Below the pieces are notes generated by a model, which was given only the letters and a program-made list of their open reading frames with translations, did no database searches and was not told the origin of the DNA. Shown here one piece after another: positions 32,319 through 44,300 of a stretch of 64,000 bases of DNA. Source of the stretch: Monocercomonoides exilis (Eukaryota > Preaxostyla > Oxymonadida > Polymastigidae); assembly GCA_001643675.2 (NCBI GenBank), contig LSRY02000059.1, positions 129,001-193,000 of the forward strand, in the 5' to 3' direction. Numbering within the stretch: position 1 is the stretch's first letter; each line of letters opens with the position of its first letter. A program made the position numbers and the translations under genes.

Positions 32319-32391
32319 GCCCTAGTAGCTCAATTGGTAGAGTGTCAGACTGAAGATCTGCAGGTAGTTGGATCGAAACCGACCTGGGGCA
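32319..32391 (+). tRNA. tRNA-Phe (anticodon GAA)
   Basis: The cloverleaf is complete: acceptor GCCCTAG with CTGGGGC plus discriminator A; D arm GCTC/GAGT; anticodon loop CTGAAGA (GAA, Phe) on a stem TCAGA/TCTGC with one mismatch; T arm GTTGG/CCGAC. There is no intron and no encoded CCA. Two oddities: position 54 is A, so the internal B box reads GGATCGAAACC instead of GGTTCGA, and the anticodon stem has a T27/C43 mismatch. Confidence 0.93.
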
Positions 32392-32397
32392 ATTTCC

Positions 32398-32403
32398 TTT
32401 TTT
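32398..32403 (+). terminator. Pol III terminator of the tRNA gene
   Basis: Six Ts starting seven bases after the tRNA 3' end, the usual RNA polymerase III stop signal. Confidence 0.7.
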
Positions 32404-32728
32404 GAAGTATTTTGTCACTCTTTTATGAAAATGTTTTCAAAACATGTATTTCTTGTTTATCCGATATGTTTTTATTTATTTCAGAATTTAAATTGCTTTC
32501 ATGCAATGTTCATATTAGTGCTAACAGTCAAAGACAAGCATTAAGATTAAGAAGAAAAACAAAAATATAAAAAAATGGGTGAAATTGATGATGTGTTTAA
32601 AATGAAGAATCTCTTTTTAGAAATAATGATACATATAAAATTTGAAAAGATAAGCAATGCCTATGATTAATTTAAACTCTCGAAGAAAATGGAAAGAAAA
32701 AGAATGATAATATCCACACATCAAAAAT
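32404..32728. other. AT-rich intergenic stretch
   Basis: Separates the tRNA gene from the 3' end of the phosphate transporter gene on the opposite strand. Nothing further is recognised. Confidence 0.5.
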
Positions 32729-35700
32729 TTACAATTTCATAAGCAATCCAGTTCCATAAAATATGGTGTTAATAAGAACAAACGAAACAATTGTTACAAC
32801 GCCACCATATTTGAAAAAGTCTTTGGGTGTTAGATAACTTTCATGCTTTGAATTTTCCACAGCAAAACATGACATGTTTGGGAAAGATGCGACTGAAAGG
32901 AGCATAGGCGGAGACACATGAAGTGCACAAGCCATAAGCTATTCATTTTGATAAATAAAATAAAATAAAGAGAAAGAGAAAGAGAGAATGAAGATCAGAT
33001 AGTCAAAGAAAAGCAACATACCACCAGCTCAATATGAGGTGCAGCGTCGCCCATCACCGAATTGACAATTGGAATAAGAACAATAGCAGCCACTGTGTGT
33101 GATACAAAGATAGAGACAAAGGCAACAATGGCAGTCAAAATGAGCAGCTGGACAAAGAGATTCAAGGAAGAGAAGGTTGGTCCAAAGAGCTCTGAGATCA
33201 AGTCCAGCAGATGAGAAGATTTGATTGACTCGCCCAGTGCTCCTCCGCCCATCACAAGAAGGATCATATTCCACGGCAGCTCAGCGATGTCTGTGCGGGG
33301 CACCAAATTGAACCCGAAGAAGACACACACAGGAATCAGCCCCACAAGCGCCTCGTTGCCGAGGAAGGGGGCGTAGGGGATGATGAACCAGAACACGATT
33401 GTGATGAGAGAGACAACGGCCACAACAATCTGCTTCAGCGTCCATGGCTCTTTTGGCGCTGGCGTGTATGGCACTTCTTTGATGTCGATTTTGTAGAAGA
33501 GGAAGAGAAACAGAAAACATACAATTGTCGACACAAGAGTAACAGGAAGAGCACCGATAGTCCTAAAAATGAATGCAACATCGAAAAAAAAAATAATAAA
33601 CAAATAAACGAAGCAAAGGAGAGCATATGTTTAATTATGAAAATAAACATTTTTAAAAGACAAAATGTTGAATAAGCACAAAACACATTGAAACAGTTAA
33701 TGCAAAACAAATAAGAGAAATTACAAACCATGTTCCAAAGTTGATTTTGGAATGCTCGCCGATTGCCTTTTGGATGGAGTCCAGCCCCACCATGCTCTGT
33801 GGAGAGGCGAGCGGACAGGCCATCCCCGCCAAGTTCCCAGTCATCGCAATTGTCAGCAGAAGCATCTTTGAAAAGCCTCCTTTCACAGGCACCTCTCTCA
33901 GCACAGGGAGAACCAGAGACAGAACAAGCACAGTCGACGAGATGTTGGAGATGACCATCGTCAGCACATACTCCAGCCCCGTCGCTATCAAAAGAAACAC
34001 CACTGGCTTTCGCGCCACTTTGAACTGCAGCAGCGCAACTGCTATCTTCATGTCCAGTCCTGTATGCCGCATGGCGAGTGCAATGGTGTACCCTCCCATC
34101 GCCAAGTAAGGTGTGTCTGAGATCGTCGATTCCACCAGACGCCGGCTGTTCTCTTGGAATGTTCCCCCAAGCAGCAGCAGCCAGTTTGCCACGACTGGAA
34201 TCATCAGCCCTGTTATGTGCGTGGGCAGCGCATCAAACGCCCACAAAATGGATGCCCAGGCAAGAAGCCCCAGACATCTCATTTGAGTGGCGATTTTCTT
34301 GTTCCACGGGACGACACCCATCACAAGCAGCACCACAAAGGCGATGATGACCCAATGGTACTTCACTTTGAAATAGAGAGGAGCAGGTGCAGCAGGCGAG
34401 GAGGCAGGAGGCACCGAGGCAGAGGAAGACGAATGCGCCAATGCAGAAGATGTTGACTGAATGTCAGAAATCGAACCATTCACACTTCCTTTGAGCAGAT
34501 CAGCTGAAGAGGAGGAGGTGTGGAAGATGGACTTTCCCAGCTTTGAAGTGTTTTTGGCGAAGAATCCGTTCTTTCCGCGGTCAGCGCTCATTGAGCCAAG
34601 TCCCGATGACAGCGACTTCGAGCCAGAAATGCTCGACATCGACTTCGCCGACGTGATGCGCCTCAGACCGTTCTCGATGTCTTCTTCTTCTCTCTTCCGC
34701 TGCTCTTTTTCTTTCTGCTTTGCTTCGCTTCCTCGCTTGAAGTCGAACATCCCTTTGCTCATCATGTCCACAATCCCTGCTGGCACAGACGCCTGTTTCT
34801 GGTAAGCAAGATACTCATTCAGAATCGAGTTCTTCTTCCACGCTATCTGTGCCTCAGTCGACGAGTGGATTTCGTTCTGCAGTTCTGCTTGCAGCTGCTT
34901 CAGCCCTCCTTCGCTTTCTGGCCCGCGCTTGACAAGCCCTGAGCTGCTCGTGACAAGCGTGGCACGGCGGCGGATGGGCTCTTCTGGCTCAAACAAGTCC
35001 GTTGTGCTTTTGGAGGCAAGCGGAGATTTGCTGATAAGCTTCTTTTTTGGCTGAGAGTCCTTCTCAGTTTTCAGTGCCTCAGAAGCTGAAATAGTGCCCA
35101 GTGCTGCCATCGTTGCCCACTTACCGCTTGAAAACGTCGACACGTACAAGTCCTCGATGGTGTGGATGATTGCTGGCACGTCTCCAACAGACTCCAACAG
35201 TTCTTCAGATTCACTCTGAAGCATGTCTGAAGAGGGTTTAACAAGACATACAGGTTTTCCTGTCTGCGGATCTTGCTTTGTCACTGTCTTTCTGTACTTT
35301 TTGATCAACTTCGCAATGCCCTCCGAATTTATCATCATAAAATGTGAAAGCTCCGTAGCATCAACACAGAGATCCAAAAATGCTCTCTTCAGAACAACAG
35401 TTGTTCCGCGAGTAGCCACTTGCCGCTCAATGTCAACTCTGAGCGAAGTGACTCGCTCCATCATCGCAGATACACCTTCAGTTCCGAATTGAGTAACCTT
35501 TACCACTTCCTTCCGAAACGCTTTTTCCCATTCTGCAATTCCTTTATCAAGAAGGGCTTTCTCCTTTTCTGATAACTGAACTGAAGATATGTCATAATTC
35601 ATTGTTGATTCATCAGAGGCTTCAACATCATTTGAAGATTGATGTGCCATTGAAAAAGGCGAAGATATTTCTGTTGAAGAATTTCCATCACTTTTGACTG

Positions 35701-36293
35701 TTTGCTTTTGAAAAATTTCTGTCTCAATTATTTCACCTTGCGACTGAGACGAAGAAGCCGAGAGTTGAGGGGGATGAGGTGATTGAGATGGAGATAAAAC
35801 AACATCTCCATTGATAGAACCTGATATTTCTGTTATTGTTTCTAAATCATGAGACGAAGACGAAGAGCTTTCAGAAGCAGATGATTGTGCTGTCGTGTCG
35901 TTTGTGTCATCAATATTCTTCGACTTTTGAAGCAATGGAGTCATAAGAGAATCATTGGCATTATCAAATTTCCGCCCACCAGATTGCATGAAATTAGATT
36001 TTGAAAACCCTGAAGGATTATGCAAAGACGATGATTCAGATTTACTTTGCGAGCTATTTGAAAGAAAAAATGTGTCAGGGGAAATATGCTGGGGGCTGAT
36101 GGAATGAATCAATCCTTCCTCTTGGCCACCATTTACAAAAACTTCGAAATATTCTTTTAAAAGATGTTTCAAATGTGCATACTTCAGAATAAACATAAAA
36201 TATAAAATCATAAAATTTGCTAAAGCATACATCAACGTAGTGGCGTTTCCATCTTTCCACCATCAGAAAATTAAGTTGATGGCTAAATTTCAT
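32729..36293 (-). CDS. SPX-domain phosphate transporter, DASS/SLC13 family (PHO87/90/91-like)
   Basis: Four exons on the minus strand: 36231-36293, 33729-36181, 33022-33562 and 32729-32938. Introns start GTATGC, GTTTGT and GTATGT and all keep frame, giving 1088 aa. The N-terminus 'MKFSHQLNFLMVERWKRHYV' plus 'DYAHLKHLLKEYFEVF' and, later, 'MMINSEGIAKLIKKYRK' are SPX-domain helices, which bind inositol pyrophosphates and sense phosphate status. Ser-rich linkers interrupt the SPX part. From about residue 620 on there are many membrane helices of the divalent-anion:sodium symporter fold ('WVIIAFVVLLVMGVVPWNKK', 'MILLVMGGGALGESIKSS', 'SFPNMSCF'). The SPX plus DASS fusion is typical of low-affinity or vacuolar phosphate transporters. 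Confidence 0.92.
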
Positions 36294-36521
36294 GTTGACT
36301 TTTGTTTGAATGGTTTATGTCCAATCGTTAAAGAAGAAAGAAAACGTTGCCTCCAAAGATGATCTAACCAAAACAAAATATAATTGATCCATATTGAATT
36401 TTTGATTCATTTCAAAATTCAACTAAAATACATAAATATAAAAGAATGTGAAGTGAAGCATTATGAAATGATAAATACGATTTATTAAAAAAATTTTTTT
36501 ATTTTAGATTCATTTGTCAAA

Positions 36522-37099
36522 TTATTCCGTTTGGCTTATATTTGTCTTATTTTTTGCTTTTTGCTTCATTCTTCGTACCTAAATACATAAAATTTAATGA
36601 ATGATAAAATAATTCAATAAATAAATACTCTCATTGTAGCAGCCTTTACTCTCTTTTTTGTTATTCTTTCGATTCTCTTAGGATTTTTCCCTCCTCCTCC
36701 AGCTGTTTGTTCAACATTTATCTGACGTCCATTAAAGTTTGTATGATGAAGATGAATTGCTTTTATAAGAGAACCAGAATCCGCGAAATCAATAAAACAA
36801 CATCCTCTTGGATCCCCATTTTTGTGCGTTAACAGTCGTATAGAAAGTATTTCACCGCATTTTGAAAAGAAGTTTTTTATTTCTTCAACTGTCGTTGAAA
36901 AGGGCAAATTTCCAACAAATGCAATATATCTTTTTTTCTGATCCTTTTTATCCTTCTGTTTTGTCGATGCTTTCAAAGTATTTTCTGTTTTCGTAGGAGA
37001 TGAAGGTTGCAACGTTTCTTTTTTTAACTTTTCACCAATAGTTTCCCCAATGTTTGTTGTTAATGGAGAAGATTTAGGAGGTTTTAGTATCTTTACCAT
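36522..37099 (-). CDS. Nop6-like RRM protein for ribosome biogenesis (two exons)
   Basis: Exon 1 36629-37099 and exon 2 36522-36578, with a 50-bp intron (GTATTT...TATTTAG, phase 0), give 175 aa. The start is the ATG at 37099. One RNA recognition motif carries RNP2 'YIAFVGNL' and RNP1 'PRGCCFIDF', followed by 'GRQINVEQTAGGGGKNPKR', which is the hallmark post-RRM block of the Nop6 family, and a basic tail. Nop6 in yeast is a nucleolar factor acting in small-subunit (18S) rRNA processing. The second exon adds only 18 mostly basic residues; without splicing the frame would end six codons after the donor site. It lies 228 bp downstream-facing from the transporter start, same strand. Confidence 0.85.
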
Positions 37100-37414
37100 C
37101 AAAAAATATTTATTGAGGGAATAGTGAAGTTATTTATGATATATTTGTGAATCTTAAAATATTATCGTTTAATAAGGATTTGCACTCATTCAAAATGCTG
37201 TTTTTAAAAATATTTGCACAAAAGAATAATTGTGAACAATTAATCATTTTTTGATCATTTCTTTTCCAAATTCAGTTGAAGGATAATTATTTCCTGAAAA
37301 AACCCTGACAAATCAGAATGTTATAAATTAAAATTTAAAATTCAAAAATTGAAACGACTTAACTAAAGATTTCTTGATTTTGGAGATTATTGAGAACAAT
37401 CAAAATTATCCACT
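37100..37414. other. AT-rich intergenic stretch
   Basis: Upstream flank of the Nop6-like gene on the minus strand, ending at the inner edge of arm B. Nothing further is recognised. Confidence 0.5.
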
Positions 37415-37419
37415 TTATT

Positions 37420-37889
37420 TCATCTTTGAAAGCAAATGTCAGGGGGCAGCTTGCTTTGAAAAATGCAAAAACAAGATTTCTTGTTGAGGCCAAGCTGGAC
37501 GAGCTTTTTGACAAAGTGTGTGTTTTGTTTGTTGATGTGAAGGTTTATGTTTGTTGCTTGGGAAAGCTGGAGGAAATACGCCAATTTGAGGAAGCAACGT
37601 GAATGAACACTGCCGAGGGGCGAGAGTCTCAAACCGTTGGGATGCGACAGATTCTGGCTCACAGCGATGAGAAAGAGCCAATTTAACTGCCTCTTTCATT
37701 TGAGATGAGATGGAATTTGAGTCTTCATCCATTGTGCTTTCTCATCTCCAACAACAACTCGCACATTTTCTGCCCAGTGACAGCGAGGCACAAGCACCAG
37801 CCCACCAGCCAATTCCATCAGTTCCACAGAAGCAGCCACATCCAGCTCTTCCTTCAGCTCGGAATTGTTTGGAAAGCGAATGGGAATGA
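37420..37889 (-). pseudogene. Coding-like remnant in the 3' flank of arm B
   Basis: Counterpart of the remnant in arm A. The frame with 'ELKEELDVAASVELMELAGG' runs on through 'WAENVRVVVGDEKAQWMKT', where arm A has a stop, but itself ends in a TGA near 37692 before reopening to 37420. The two copies thus carry different lesions. The opposite strand also reads 'KTRFLVEAKLDELFDK'. Function and original strand are unknown. Confidence 0.35.
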
Positions 37890-38399
37890 ATCCGGGGAAT
37901 TGAGATTATTTTATTCAATCTCTTCCTCTTTCTCTCAGGAACTGTGACAAAGAGGGCTGCGCTGTGTGGCTGCTGGTATGTGACATTTTTAAGTTCAAAG
38001 AATTGAGTTTATCTGTTTTCAACAATCACTTCATTTTTTGGATTCGAAAAAACACAAAAAAACAAGGCAAACACAAAAGAAGATGAGCATCATGGGGAAG
38101 AGCAGAAAATGGCAAAGGTGAAGTGTCACAAAAACAAAAAAAGGGGATAGAAGCGAACAAACAGAAAAAGATGCACAAATACTGATGCATTTTCTGCAAC
38201 AACAACAACACAAACAAACAAACAAAAAGAAAGAAAAAATTAACAAAAATCATGAATGGTATTTGGAAGGAACAAACTGAGTGTTTCTTTCCAATTCATC
38301 ATTTATTGTCCCGAATTCAACAACACTCATCCACCTTGTTGAAGCGAATCCTGCACGCCGATGAACAAGATATCGGGGAGGAAGGAGGAAAACAGTGTT

Positions 38400-41300
38400 C
38401 TACGAGATGAAAGTGGCGGAGATGGAGCTGCACGAGGCTGAGCCAGAGGGTTGCTGCTGTCTGTCGGAGCAGCAGGTGTAGTCGACTGCATCGGAGAGGG
38501 TGAGGATGGCAGCGCCAGGCGGGAAGTGCTGGATGAGCAGGCGCTTGAGACTGGTGAGGGTCTGTCTGTCGGCGGGGTTCACCGATAGGCAGGCCTTGAC
38601 AAGCTCAGAGAAGGCAGACGAGCCGATGGGCTGCATGGGCTGCATGGGCGGCCTCTCTCCATTTTTGATTTTTTCTCCAGCGATTTCTGCCTCATACTCC
38701 CCAAACGGGATCTGCAGCGTCAAGCACTCCCACAGCATCATCCCAATCGAGAATGCCACTGACTCCTTTGTTGCACCCATCTTCTTGTTGATCAGCAGCT
38801 CGGGTGCCTTCCACCTCAGACACTTTTTTCTGAAGTTGTCTTCATCCTCAAAGGCTGATGAGGGAAGGGAGTCACCATCATCATTACTGGTTGAAGTCAC
38901 AACTGTTGATGAAGATATGGAAGACGAGTCTGAATCATCATCAGACAACAAGTCAGAATGCATCACGATGCAGATCACCATGTGTTCTGAGAACAGAACA
39001 ATGTGAGGACTCAAACTGGATAATGATTGAAGAGGATTTTCCATTTCATCAAATGAGTGGAGAGCAAGGTTGGCCACCCAGAACAGGATTTGGGCAGCTG
39101 TCTGCTCCCTCTCCTTCAGAATTCCTATTGCCATCTCCTTTGTCTTATTCCTCCCGTGCAACAGCATGAACAGTGAATCCCTCAGATCCACAATCAACTT
39201 CTCATGAGGCGAGGAGCAGGCCATTGCATCCACCAGATTCGACATTGATGAGGTGGTTGGGCAAAGATCCTCCCCTCGAACAAATGTTGAATCTGAGTCA
39301 GTTGAACATGTTGAAGAAATTGATGGTGATGGTGTTCTTTTTCTTGTCTCTTCTTCTTCATCTTTCTCCAATGCCCATTGAGGAATCTTGTCTGAATCTC
39401 TCCCCAGAATGTATTCAGTTGAACCACTCTCACTCAATAAATGCTCTGATGACTCCGAGTGTCCCAAGCTTTTCTCATACGCCCTCTTCTTTATCCTCTC
39501 TTCATTCTTCTTCTCAGCCTCCCTTTCAGCTCTTCGCCACTGATCCTCAGGTGACATCTCCATCGTCACCATCTCAAACGCCTTTGGATCCTTCTTCACT
39601 GTGTCTTCCACAATCACCTCCAATTCTTCTGTCCGTCTCTTTTGTTTCCTCCATCGAACAACAAAAATCACAAGTGCAATAAGAATTATCAATAAAACAA
39701 TAGCCAATATTACAACAACAACTGGCCATATGGACATTTCTTTGTTTCCACCTTCAACAATCCTTTCATCACCATTTCCCTTTGCTTCACTTGCATTCTT
39801 CAGAATGAATGGCTGTGTCAATGAAGGAGCATTTGAATTCCCAAACAAAATTGAAACACTCACTTCTATTTCATTTCCACAATTGCTGATCAAATCTTTT
39901 GCCACACTTCCTTCTGCTTCTCTTTCTGATAAGAATCCATCCTCATCAAAATCATATTGTTCAATCTCTTTCTCTTCTCCTTTCCTCTTCACAACTGAGA
40001 ATGACAGATTGCATGGAACAAGAAGCATTCCTTTGAATGTCAGCTTCATTCTATTTGCCTCTTCTTTTGCTTCCACACTCTCCAACACAGGAATGAAGAA
40101 CGATGAATCTCTCTCAGAAACAATCCCATCAAATGCACATCCATCATTCAACATCCAAAGTGAAGAATTATCCTTCAATCCATCACCTCCTTTCAGACTC
40201 ATCACATTCAGTGATCCTGAATCAGAGCAGATGATGTTTCTTCTCAGTGATGGATAGCCCTCGATGGATGGGTTGTTGCTCATGAACTCGCACTTGGTGA
40301 CAGTCGCACTTCCGTTGCTCAGGGAGAGTGCGCCAGCTGGGCTGTTGGCGAAAGCTGTGTCCTTCACGGCAGCTGAGCCGCGCTGGAGGTGCAGCATCGA
40401 TCCGTTCCAGCTGCACACCTCGTGAATGGTGTTGTCTGGGGGGAGTCTGTGGGAGGTGTGGCTGAGCCCGTCGAACAGGCAGCAGTCGATTGTTGCGTTT
40501 GCGGAGTCCAGCACACACACAGACATGCCTGTTGGAGAGGGGCTGGAGCAGCCAGCGAAGGTGCAGTTGGCCACGCAGAGGCTGTTGCAGCGGGAGAGGC
40601 ACAGGGCAGCAGCAGCAGCAGCATGAGCAGAGGATGTGTTGAAAGAGTCAGCCTTCATCTGTGTGAAGCGGGAGGAGGCGATGGTGACTTCTGCGCTGTC
40701 GGCAGCAATGGCGCTGCTCTGGCACACAACATCAGCAGCACAGACCTCGTGCAGAACGAGGGATCCGCCAGCAGCTGCAGCGATTGCATGGCAGGCGAGG
40801 TTGGACACAGCCACCTGGCGGAGCGTGCACGCAGCAGACTCCGCTGAGAGGAAGGTGTGGATGCGGGGAGGGGGTGTCTGGGCAGGCGCACCGACATTGC
40901 ATCTGGTGAGGGTGAGTGTGCCTGTGTGGATGTGGAGCAGGGCCGGGTGGGTGATGGGAGGCGAGGGCGGGAGGATGAAGGAGATGCACTCGATGGCCAC
41001 AGCAGAGACAGCCTCGATGAGACAGTCGCGTGTCTGCACCAGCTCGCCCTCGAACAGGATGTCTGCACTCAGCCTGTCGAGCGCACACACACTCAGCTCC
41101 TCCAGCACAGCCTCTCCGTCCACCACGCCCTGGCTGTCGACAGCGAGCATGCGGAAGAGGTCGCCGTACACATGGGCCAATCCGCACCCCACTGTGCGGC
41201 AGGGCAGCTTTGGGGTGCCGCACTGGCGGGAGTCTTCGCCGGGGCTGGGCTGCGCGGAGGCCACGACAATGGTGCTGAGCTGGAGCACGGTGATGAAGTC

Positions 41301-44300
41301 CATGAGGTCGATGGGGTCGGGGGCGAGGGAGTCGGCGCCGAAGATGGCGTTGACGGGGTTGTATTTGTCGGGCTGGAGGTCGAAGCGGAACTGGGTGTCG
41401 TTGATCTGGGAGGGGATGTTGCGGCACTGGACGAAGATGTCTCTGCCGCGCCAGGCGGTGTTGGCGTCGAAGGCGCACTTTGCGAAGAGGAAGTCGAGGG
41501 AGCCGAAGAGGTCGGAGGCGAGGCACACGCCGCCGCCTCTGCCGGTGCGGGTGGAGCAGGCACACTGCACGACGCGGCACTGGGACATCCGCATGTGCCC
41601 CTCGCCGCTCAGCCAGCACAGCCACGCCCCGCCCCACTCCGACGCGCCGGCCCTGCACGACTCGAGCACTGTGCTGTTCATCTCGGCCGCAACAGCACTG
41701 CCCGGCTCGGCCGACACGCAGCAGGGCCCGTCGTCTTCCCGTGCGACTGTGTCGAAGGTGGAGTTGGTGCAGACAAAGCGCGCCTCTCCGTTCGTCCTTG
41801 CGGCCGGGCCGCTGGCAAAGCAGAACACACACCCCGAGGCGATCCTCGCGGAGCGCACTGCCGCGCCAGCCACGAGGCATCCGCAGCTCCCTTCCAGCCG
41901 GAACACGGGCGGCACCACACACACATCGCTCACCTCGAGGTTGTCGGCTGTGGCAGTGCCGCCCCGGCACACCACAAAGGAATAGTCGCCTGGCTGGTGG
42001 GAGGTGGCGTTGGAGCAGAAGGCGCAGCGGGTGAGCACGAGGTCTCCGCCCTCGCTCAGGATCACCGCCTGCAGCGCGTTCGCGAAGGAGGCAGAGGTGC
42101 AGATGGCGATGGAGTCGAGGCGGAGCTGCCTGGTGTTTGTGAACAGCGGGGCAGCGCGGGTGTCTGTGGTGCTGCGGGCGTTGAGCGCAGGGCGAGGGCT
42201 GCCCTCAGACAGGGCAGGGGCAGACTGGACGGTGAAGGAGGACAGGTCGAAGGGGTCCTGCACGAGCGTGTGGCCGTCGATGAAGATGGTCTTGTGTGCT
42301 GCTGCGCTGTCCACCTGCTGCATCCCTTTCCAGAAGCTCTCACAGGGATCGGCTTCGCTCCCGCACCTCTTCACGTCGGATCCAGCAGCCGACAGATAGA
42401 TGGCGTCGGCGTGATACGGCAGGAGGAAGCGGAAGAGATCAGTGGCGGGGTGGGCTGTGTCGCTGCCGACAAACGCGTTTGGGTCGCTGGCGAAGGGGGA
42501 GCAGTCGAAGGCGAAGGCGGAGTTGGTCACGGTGGCATTGAGGTCGAGGCTGGCAACGAAGACATGCCTCCCGACTGGCGCTGCGTTCTGCGTGAATGAT
42601 GTTGCCAGGCCAAGCACAAAGGGGTTGGGTGTGTGTGAGGAGGTGCAGTCGAGGAAGAGGGCGCCACCTCTTCCGCTGTGTGGGGAGCAGGAGCAGAGGG
42701 CGAAGGAGGTGTTGGCAGTGGCGAGTGTGTGCTCTGCAGCGAGAACCGCCTTGAGTGCGCCTCCGTCTGCAGAGGCCGGGGCAGATATGCTGGCGAAGGA
42801 GGAGTGGGCGATGGTGGAGGTGCACATGAGCAGGAGCGGAGCGTCGGGAAAGGCGAGAGACTGGACAACACACCGGGCGAGGTGCACAGACTGGCCGGCT
42901 GCACTGAGGAGCAGATAGCTGAGGGAGCGAGCAGAGGCAGAAGAGAATGTGATGTTGGTGAGGAAGAGCTCGCCATGAGGCGCAGAGGAGGAGAGGAAGA
43001 CAGATTGGCCAGAGGAGAAGGCAGAGGGAAGGTCGAAGAGGATGCGGAGGAAGGCAGTCTTTGCAGCTGTGGCGAGGACAGCGGAGGCAGGAGAGGCAGC
43101 GGAAGAAGAGACGGCTGAGCGGACAGAGATGGTGCAGGATGAGGCGTCGTCGGACGACTGCACCAGGAAGCCTGAGACATCCAGGGCATCCTGAACAAAG
43201 GTGGAGTTAGCGACGAGCATTGTCCTGCTGGGCAGGGATGCATCGGCATTTGCGTGGCCTCTCCAGAACGAAAAGCAAGGGTGCTGGCGTGTCCCGCATC
43301 CGAGCACATCGTATCCCTGGTCAGACACAACGACTTCGCCAGCCTTCCGCACCCTCAGAAACAGCTGCAGCTCCACCGGCACATCGCCAAACCTGTGTGT
43401 GTCTGTGCCTTCCATCTCTGCCTCTCCCTCTGCTCCGTCTCCAGCAAGAGACACAAACCGCGCAGCCTTCACGCTCTCGTTCAGGTCTGTGCACATCAGG
43501 AACACATCTCTCCCGTGCAGGGCTGCATTGGCTGAGAAGGTCAGGTCAGCCAGCTGGAAGTTGTTGTTGTTGTTGTTGGACTGGGCAAGCAGGTGCAAGA
43601 AGATGCCACCACCTCTGCCACTCAAGGCAGGGACGCTGCACGCCTTGATGGAGGAGTTGTGGATGCCCAATTCTCCCTCGCCATCCATCTGGCACCACAC
43701 ACACCCGCCATCCCCCGCTGCCGAGCTGCACTGCTCGAACTCGCATCCGTCTGCAATCTCCACCTTGGCAGAGCAGCTGGCCTTGAGGAAGTGCCCGTCT
43801 GTGCTTGGGGTTGTGTGCACCCTCAGCCCCTTCAGAGACAGCGCTGCACCCGCACCTCCAGCAACCAGCCCTCCTCCGCTGCCTGAGACAGACGTGATGT
43901 TGCACCCCTCCATGATGAGACTCCCGCTGCCCATGTGTGCAATCCGGCTTCCTCCCGCAAAGGCGAGGTGGGAGAAGGCAACGGAGTCGAAGAGGATGGT
44001 GCCTCCCTCGCCTGACGCCACAGCCATGGGTGTGGATGCCTCTGCTCCGTCTTCTGCTCCGTCCTGCGTGCCGAACAGACAGTCGACCACGGAAAAGCGG
44101 CCAGTGGCAGCAGTGATGAGGGGAGGCACAGACAGGCCAGATTGGAGAGGGGAGCAGGGAAGAAGGAGCACGAGCTGGGAAAGGGTGAAGGAGGTTGCAG
44201 CTGTTCCCGCGGTGAGGGAAAAGCACCCGCCTGGCTGGATGGTGAGGCGGGAGCGTGTGCCGCGCTCTCCTTCGATGGTGAGCGAGAGTGTGTCGCGGCC

